A stretch of DNA of 64,000 nucleotides from Linnemannia elongata (Eukaryota; Mortierellomycota; Mortierellomycetes; Mortierellales; Mortierellaceae), in contig JAXBDG010000017.1 of assembly GCA_036320915.1 (NCBI GenBank), forward strand, positions 620,001-684,000, read 5' to 3'. How positions within the stretch are numbered: position 1 is the stretch's first letter; each line of letters begins with the position of its first letter. The notes under the pieces were generated by a model. That model ran no database searches and was not told the DNA's origin. It saw nothing but the letters and a program-made list of their open reading frames with translations. Below are positions 57,794-64,000 of this stretch, one piece after another. The position numbers were made by a program, and so were the translations under genes.

Positions 57794-59485
57794 ATGCTAA
57801 CAAGGACAAGGTTTCTGTTCCCTTCACTCATTTCTACCTGGACACGGATGACCAAACGGACCGCAACTGCAACCACCGCAACCACCACTACAACAACACC
57901 AGCAACAACACCAGCAACAGAAAGGGCAGCTACTCCTATTATTATACCTCCAACCGCGAATCCAACCGCGTCTATCACACGGACCACACCGGCATCCTTC
58001 CAAACTCGCGCCGCCCTATCTACAATCTCAGATATCCCATCAACAATAATGGATACAGCGGCGCCAGAACAATCCAACGAGGCCGACTACATCGCCTTTG
58101 AAGACTCTGAATCCGACGTCGAGATTGACCTCTCCACAGCGCCACCAAAGAAGCCTGTTCCCAAGGTTCCCAAGCACTTCCGCAAGAGCAACGCCAAGGT
58201 CTACGACAACATTTCTGTATACGCGCCACCTGACTCGAACCTGATCTTTCGCTGCTCCCAAAAACGTGCCAATTGGTACCTCTCCCGTAACCTGGCCCGT
58301 TCTCTATCCCCGACTTCGATCCATCTAAATTTCGCGCCGGCAGGACAAGGACATGTCAACGACCCATACTATCTAGAGGAGCGTGAGAACAAGTGTGTGA
58401 TCTGTGGTCAGGAGACAGCTGAGGTTGGCGCAACGATGCTGCACGTTGTTCCTGAGCAGTACCGGAAGTGGTTTCCGATCAAGCTGAAGAGTCACTCAAG
58501 TCATGATATCGTGGTCGCTTGTCCTGAGTGTAATGCGCAGTGGGATCGTGAGGCAGCCGTGGTCAGGAAAACGATCGTCGGCTTATACAAAATTCCGCTG
58601 GAGGGTGTTGGCTGGATCAAGGACCACGAGGCAGGGTTGGCGAAGAGTGCTGCTGGCGCTGTCATTTCGGATTGGAATCGACTTTGGCAGGAGCACAAGG
58701 ACCAGCAACAAACATCAACTACAGGAGGTGAACCAGGGCGCATCAAACCTGCTGCGCCAGAGGAAGAACAATCAGCAAAGGACGCTTCGGCAGAGTTGAG
58801 ATCCAAGAAGAAAGCCAAGGTCAAGAAAGTGAATGTGATCCCACGTGAGAGGATGAAGGTACTGGAAACGAGTGTTGTCGAATGGTGGAACAACTATTTC
58901 AAGGCGCACAAAGACGTCGGCACCGGCGAGTCTACACAGCAGAAACGCGAACTCGACAGCGACCTCGACTCAGGATCACCAGGACAGGAGGGGGATGAAC
59001 CCAGGAAGAAGTTGAAGCCAGAGAATGATGCAACTGGCACCATGGATGTAACGCTTGCCAATCCTATTGGATCAACTGTCGAGTTGGAGACAGCAAACAA
59101 GGAGACTGTTGTGACTCCACGACCAAAGCTACCATCTGATGAGATTGACATTCCATCGCCACCACCTGGGCACACCACTGAGGTGACAAGCGAGATGTTG
59201 AAGGAGGCATTGGATGCGCAGGCGACGTACAAGGCGCCAGACTACAAGGAGCACGGTCAGCTGGTGATGGCCCAGGTGATGGCTTCTTCAATAGAGTACC
59301 ACGAGGAAGCGAATGAGAGCGAGGAGACGCTGCATTCGTGGCGGGAAGCGAAGCCGTTGAAAGATGCGCCTGAAGGATGGCGGGATGTGCACCAGTTCAT
59401 TCGGTCGTGGCGGAGCGAGTTCTTGAAGCGAGCCAAGCCGAAGCACCTTAGTGCAGAGTGGCGGATTGAGAATCCCACCAAATAA
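57794..59485 (+). CDS. protein with the EXD2 C-terminal zinc/HNH-like domain, no exonuclease domain
   Basis: Single open frame. From ATG 57794 it is 563 residues with a basic, Thr-rich start (MLTRTRFLFPS) that could be a mitochondrial presequence; from ATG 58049 (MDTAAPEQ) it is 478. Residues about 120-290 match the C-terminal part of animal EXD2: KVYDNISVYAP, a CSQKRANWYLSRNLA segment, then NKCVICG and MLHVVPEQYRKWFP, with LKSHSSHDIVVACPECN. These are two Cys pairs around conserved His residues, an HNH-like zinc site. EXD2 itself is a DEDDy 3'-5' exonuclease at mitochondria acting in translation and DNA end resection; its exonuclease domain is absent here. The rest is acidic or basic linker with a Trp-containing conserved tail (PEGWRDVHQFIRSW). 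Role unknown. Confidence 0.75.
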   Translation: MLTRTRFLFPSLISTWTRMTKRTATATTATTTTTTPATTPATERAATPIIIPPTANPTASITRTTPASFQTRAALSTISDIPSTIMDTAAPEQSNEADYIAFEDSESDVEIDLSTAPPKKPVPKVPKHFRKSNAKVYDNISVYAPPDSNLIFRCSQKRANWYLSRNLARSLSPTSIHLNFAPAGQGHVNDPYYLEERENKCVICGQETAEVGATMLHVVPEQYRKWFPIKLKSHSSHDIVVACPECNAQWDREAAVVRKTIVGLYKIPLEGVGWIKDHEAGLAKSAAGAVISDWNRLWQEHKDQQQTSTTGGEPGRIKPAAPEEEQSAKDASAELRSKKKAKVKKVNVIPRERMKVLETSVVEWWNNYFKAHKDVGTGESTQQKRELDSDLDSGSPGQEGDEPRKKLKPENDATGTMDVTLANPIGSTVELETANKETVVTPRPKLPSDEIDIPSPPPGHTTEVTSEMLKEALDAQATYKAPDYKEHGQLVMAQVMASSIEYHEEANESEETLHSWREAKPLKDAPEGWRDVHQFIRSWRSEFLKRAKPKHLSAEWRIENPTK

Positions 59486-60240
59486 AAAAAAATAGCCCCT
59501 CTCCATTCGTTGTTAGGTGTGCCAAGGGGGTAGGACATGGCAGGAGTAAGTGCGTACTTGAGGATACGAGTTTGAGGGTGATGTTCAAGGGAAGAGGGAT
59601 GAAGTGGACACGGAGGTGTGCCGAGAAGTAAGAAGCCAAGGCGGCCAACAGTCCAATCCAATCCCAGGAGAGAAGCTGACTGATTCTGCTTCTTCGGTAC
59701 ACGACAACAGCAGTGTGATCTCACACTTTTATTTCTAAACTCCATCCGTTCTTTGTCTCTTTCTTTCCATTACTTCCCTTCCTTTGCCATCACCCCTTTT
59801 GACATCCTTCGTCTTTTCTTCCTTTACGTTGTCTTCAGTACATCTCTCCTTCTCACTCTCTCTCACTCTCTCCTCTCTCTCTTTTATCTTCCTTCTTCCC
59901 CACACTAACTGGGCACAGCCCGTTCACACGATTCTCCTCCCTACTCTTCCTTTTACTGACATTGCATTCCTTGCGTGTTACCTTCCTTCGCATCCAATCT
60001 TTTTCCTACAACCCCTTTTTCTACTCTCTTTCTCTTTTCCCTTTTACCTCTTTCTTGGTTCATCAACATCCTCACTACCCCTAACCGCCACTAAAGTCCG
60101 ACCCATTGGTTCTTTCTTTTCTCTTTTTTCTACTATTGATAACCCACCCCATCAACCAACTTCCATTCCAGTACGCACTTAACAACAACAACAACGACCA
60201 CGCCCTTACACACAACTGCTACAGCCAAACCTCGTTAGGG
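59486..60240. other. intergenic, promoter of the AMFR-like gene
   Basis: Pyrimidine-rich (especially 59750-60180), ending in an AACAACAACAACAACGACC-type leader just before the ATG. No gene seen on either strand. Confidence 0.6.
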
Positions 60241-63200
60241 ATGCGGTTCCTCGACCTCAACCGATACTCGCTCATCTCCTTCACCGCAACTCTCGTTGCC
60301 ATCGCCTATTCCTCCCACAAATCCCTCTTCCATACCCCATCCTCATTCTTAAACCTCGCCCTTCTCAAATCCCTCGAGCCCTTCCTCAAAGATGTGATTC
60401 CCTTTAGTGCAGACCTGCCCTTCTCCTCGTTTTCAGCCTCGCCTTCCTTCGACACTGTCCTCGATGACCTTATTCTCGACGACAGTCAACCGCAACAACA
60501 ACAGCAGCAGCAACAAGTGACCTTGGCCAAAGATACCGTGACCTTCGATCAGACCAAACTGTCGTCCAAGCAACCAGGCTTGGTCGATAACAGCCACGAG
60601 CACAGTCGATTGCTAGGAGGGGCAGCAGGTGTGGGCAAAGGCTTTCGACCATCGGTTTTTCAGGCGATGCTTGCAGAGCGGTACCTCAAGTTCCGCACGC
60701 CGTCTCCTGCTGTGCTGCTGCAGTTGCAGGTCATCCTTTCGTACTTGCAGAACGAAAAACTCTGTGTTTTGGTAAGAGAACAACAACAAACGCCCTTTTA
60801 TTCTAATTTGTTTGTTTGTTTGTTCGTCCGCTTTTCTACCTTTTGTCTCCTCACAGGGAGGCGTGGAAGTTGCTGCCCTTTTGTTGGGGAAGCAAACAGC
60901 AACCATTTTATTTTCCCTTGTGCTGTTGCTTTTGCTGACCATGCTTACTTTGCCCTTTTTTCGTATGTTGCTAGATCTTCACTAACATGGCGTTCTGTCT
61001 GGCCTTCCTTGCGGGTCGACTCTTTCTGCGGACATTTTTTGGAGATCTCCGTTTGATTGAGCGTCAGGTAAAAAGAGGAAGAAAAGTAGGAAGCTTATAA
61101 CACTCTCTCCATAATAGGCTGACAACCATCCCTATAAAAACAGTCGCCAATATTTTAAACCTGGGCAAGCAGGACACAAAGGCTACTCAAGGAGACATAC
61201 TCAAGGAGGCGTTAATAATGCCGAAGGGCTGCTCTACATTGGATCATGGACTTGACCTAGGCAGTGTCGTGTGACCGACCGACCATTAACTCTATCCCTC
61301 TTTGACATTACATCTGGGTATATCAATCCTTTTTAGCACATGTACGACAGGGCACTCAATTTCCTGCTCTTCAAGGTCGTCTTTGTAGGCGCCATCCTCG
61401 AGCCACGGTGGGAGGAGTTACTCATCTGGACTGCGTGGTTCACTATCCTGGGATTCCTCCGGGTCTTCAGCATGCTTTGCCGAGACCGCTTCGAATACGT
61501 ATGTCCTGTCGATTGCTCTCATTTGCTTTCTTCTGTGCCTTTTGTTTATTTTCAACTTCCACCAACAACATCAAGCGGGACCGAAGCGCAAAGGGAAAAA
61601 ACGAGTCCAACCCGATCATGGTGGTACTAACTGATGATATATACCCCCCTTCGTCCTCTCTCTCTCTTTTTCACCCCCTGCCAATCTCTTTGCCTTTCTC
61701 TAGTTGACTGTGTCACCCAATATTCCGATCAGGGTCCATGTCAAGATCTTGACTATGTTGAGCATGATCTTGGTCTCCACTATTGCGTGGTTTGTCTTTT
61801 GCATTTCTGTCTTTCGCTCCATGCTCCTGCTTTTATCGTTTGAGGTAGGTGATTGCAAATAACCTCAAAGGAAGAAAACCTGACTGTGGTTGTGCCTTAA
61901 GACCAAGGAACTGATCATCCATCTATGTCATGGCATCTTGTCGGGTATATAGTGCTTCACGCTCTTTCTGGACACAGTTCAAACTCTCGTCAAATATGTC
62001 ATTCATCTCGGAGATTTGTCGCGACAAGGACCGTGTGAATCAAGGAGGATGGTTCAGTATTACACCGAGTTTTCGACGGACACCATGATCTTGGTCACCA
62101 CTCTTGGGCACTACTTGCATATCATGGTGAGTCTCAATACACATTACATCTCAAGTAGGATGCACTCGGAACAGTGGACACGAACAATCGCCTAACCAAC
62201 ATTCTGGCACTTTTTCATGATCCTGAATAGTACCTCCACGGGATCTCATTCACCCTTATTGATGCTGTGCTATTTTTGAACATGAGAAGTGTGTTCAACA
62301 ACTTGCGGAAGAAACTCGCTGGACATCAGGCCTACCGACAGGCACTCAAGAACATGCAGGCGTTGTAAGTAGACCGTTTCAGCTGCATTCCTGACGGCAT
62401 CAAGGCTATGTCCTGAATCCCAGCACTTGGAACTCAACATGCTCTTCTTCATACTTTTTTTTTTTAGATACCCGTCCGCAACGGAAAAGGAGCTCACCGA
62501 CTACAGCGATGATTGCGCGATCTGCAGGGATAGTATGACATCCGCTAAGGTCCTCCCCTGTGGCCACATCTTTCACTTGTAAGTGATATTCCTGATGCTC
62601 TGCTATCATGCACGGTCAGGTATGATCTGCCTACTAATTCAGTGCTGTGTCAACATGATAGATTTTGTATCCGCTCATGGCTGGAGCACCACAGCTCTTG
62701 CCCAACATGCAGAAGGTCTCTGGTCTCAAAGGCGGACGCAGATAATCAGGATACTGATGAAGCAAGAGGATTTCCAAGAGTAGAGATTGCCCCTGAAGGT
62801 AGCTTCCCCGCATCATCTGATGCTAGTCTTGTCACTAGCCGACGTGGCTCATCGGCTGCAACTCCATCACAGTCAACGGCCATGTCATCAACATCAACAC
62901 CAATGACGAACCTTCCGTTGAGCCTCAGCGGCCACTCGACCCCCAATACTCTTGCGTCCAACAATGGCGGCAGTAGTAGTAGTCACCACACAGCTACGGG
63001 AACTGGCAGTAACCGTACGAACACTGGTCATCAGCTCTTTGCATTCAATTCGGAACAACAGCCATGGCTGAGTCGGCTCGGCTTTCCGAAGATTACTGTC
63101 GAAGTTGTGGATCAAGCGCAGGACGAAGACGAGAGCAGGATACCAACCCGTCGGTCACAGCAACAATCACCCCAAAACTCTTCATCGCAAAGTTCTGGAA

Positions 63201-63418
63201 GGCGGCCAACATACTCATCGCAATTACACCGCGCTGGAGACGAGTTCTCTGACGATGAAGACGACGAGGACTTGAGGAGGGCTATTGCGGAAAGTTTGGC
63301 GATGAGTCAACAGTGCCATTCACAGTCAACGGTGTCGCTGATTTCATCATCAAGCACTGCTACCACGGCGGCTTTAGATACCAATGTATCTGCAGGCGAT
63401 CACGAACAGCTGAGGTGA
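60241..63418 (+). CDS. gp78/AMFR-type ER membrane RING E3 ubiquitin ligase
   Basis: Eight exons (60241-60771, 60975-61067, 61337-61498, 61704-61844, 61953-62126, 62231-62364, 62468-62578, 62662-63418), all GT..AG with agreeing phases, give about 700 residues. A multi-pass membrane region covers roughly residues 160-400 with the family string FFGDLRLIERQ (animal AMFR: FGPLRVSERQ), CRDRFEYLTVSP and VQYYTEF. A RING-H2 domain follows at about 428-467: CAIC, LPCGHIFH, FCIRSWLEHHSSCPTC, closer to AMFR than to Hrd1. The C-terminal tail is Ser-rich and holds DEDLRRAIAESLAMSQ, a good ubiquitin-interacting motif, where animal AMFR has a CUE domain. Expected role: ubiquitination in ER-associated degradation. 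The 60857-60974 segment is treated as intron, because reading it gives a stop. Confidence 0.9.
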
Positions 63419-63694
63419 ACGGAATGCGAGGTTTTTGGAAGACGATGTGATAGGCTGCTGAAGATGGAATCTGCTGTGCCTGAAAAAAAAACGTCAGGCA
63501 CAAAAATTGTATAATAAAACTCCCCTTAACGATAACCGTGACTGCATTCCAGCAAAAAAAAAAAAGAAAAAAAAAGAAAAAACATAAACAAGTGCTGGAC
63601 CTTCTTTTAAGAACAGACGACAAAGAAGTGAACTTTGCCTTGCAAATCTCGGTCTTTACCATCACTTCTCTCTTTCCATCACCCCACACTTATA
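63419..63694. other. AMFR-like 3' end and MAK16 promoter
   Basis: AATAAAA at about 63512 is a likely poly(A) signal of the AMFR-like gene. A-rich run 63552-63582. The MAK16 start follows within 280 nt. Confidence 0.5.
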
Positions 63695-64000
63695 ATGAAC
63701 ACCGACGAGGGTCAGTCTCAACGACAACAACAACTTGCATCGCAACAAGGCTCTTTACTTGTATCTCGCCATCTCACTCTCTGACGAAAGTTCTGTCACC
63801 TCACACTATTCTCTGCCATTTGTTGCCACTCGTCCTTCTCGGCGCCTTTTCCCTTTCTTTATAGTTATCTGGCAGGTTATCAACCAGCAGTTCTGCTCTT
63901 ACAAAGTCAAGTAAGTCGAGCCACCTGTTGGACAACTCGCCAACCATAAGCCCATGATCGGAAATACTCACATTTTTCTGTAACTGCTGTTCAGTCACTG
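63695..64000 (+). CDS. MAK16: ribosome biogenesis factor MAK16, first exons (partial at window end)
   Basis: Exon 1 is only 16 nt of coding sequence (63695-63710, MNTDE plus one base) before a GTCAGT donor. Exon 2 (63865-63910) continues in phase, giving MNTDEVIWQVINQQFCSYKVK, interrupted by the donor GTAAGT at 63911. This is the very conserved N-terminus of MAK16, a nucleolar protein needed for 60S subunit assembly. Its first Cys (QFCSYK) belongs to the zinc-binding N-terminal region. The next exon lies at or beyond the window edge; CTGTTCAG near 63994 could be its acceptor, but the phase does not give an obvious match. The identification rests on 20 residues, but these are highly characteristic. 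Confidence 0.8.

Noticed and set aside
60857..60974. Extra coding exon in the AMFR-like gene (GGVEVAALLLGKQ, hydrophobic)
   Set aside because: It runs into a stop after 40 codons. Skipping it joins VL to IFTNMAFC in phase 0 and matches the AMFR membrane region.
62484..62800. Hrd1/synoviolin identity for the RING ligase
   Set aside because: The RING (CAIC, LPCGHIFH, SWLEHHSSCPTCRRSL) and the FGDLRLIERQ and YYTEF segments fit AMFR/gp78 better than Hrd1.

Overview
This window is nuclear DNA from a filamentous fungus. Genes are split by short introns (GTAAGT-type donors, mostly 70-130 nt) and separated by pyrimidine-rich, microsatellite-rich intergenic DNA. The mix of a gp78/AMFR-type E3 ligase, a cyclin-Y-like protein, a tetraspanin, an SNG1-family protein and multigene F-box/leucine-rich-repeat proteins points to an early-diverging fungus such as the Mortierella group. 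That assignment is inference; no rRNA or other marker is present.

Layout. (1) 1-13.2 kb: two minus-strand membrane-protein genes, a tetraspanin with a long N-terminal extension and an SNG1/DUF3533 protein, followed by about 6.2 kb without a convincing gene. (2) 13.3-51.1 kb: a tandem duplication of one module. Each copy holds a MIT-like gene (complete only in copy A), an ER-targeted Hsp70-like gene (ATPase domain only) and three F-box/RI-type LRR genes. Copy A (15494-39428) is swollen to 23.9 kb by a 5.0-kb hAT DNA transposon, a 5.0-kb LINE and a 2.3-kb MULE-like element. Each insertion has target-site duplications, and each matches an undisturbed empty site in copy B (39610-51067, 11.5 kb). 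Subtracting the three insertions makes the copies almost equal in length (about 11.56 against 11.46 kb). (3) 51.1-52.2 kb: worn remains of a still older copy (LRR 3' flank plus an Hsp70-like C-terminal relic). (4) 52.3-64 kb: ordinary single-copy genes: cyclin-Y-like (minus), a protein with the EXD2 C-terminal zinc/HNH-like domain (plus), a gp78/AMFR-type RING E3 ligase (plus, 8 exons) and the first two exons of MAK16 (plus, cut by the window end).

How the module behaves. The six F-box/LRR genes pair one-to-one between copies (LRR1:LRR4, LRR2:LRR5, LRR3:LRR6). In every pair exactly one member has an unbroken frame: LRR4, LRR2 and LRR3. LRR1 is split by the LINE, and LRR5 and LRR6 carry in-frame stops. 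Repeat number differs in whole 84-bp (28-codon) units. LRR5 and LRR6 are mosaics of segments typical of different paralogues, as expected from gene conversion or unequal crossing-over. The known family roles (F-box = SCF ubiquitin-ligase adaptor; LRR = recognition surface) make this a candidate rapidly diversifying recognition locus, but no function is shown by sequence alone.
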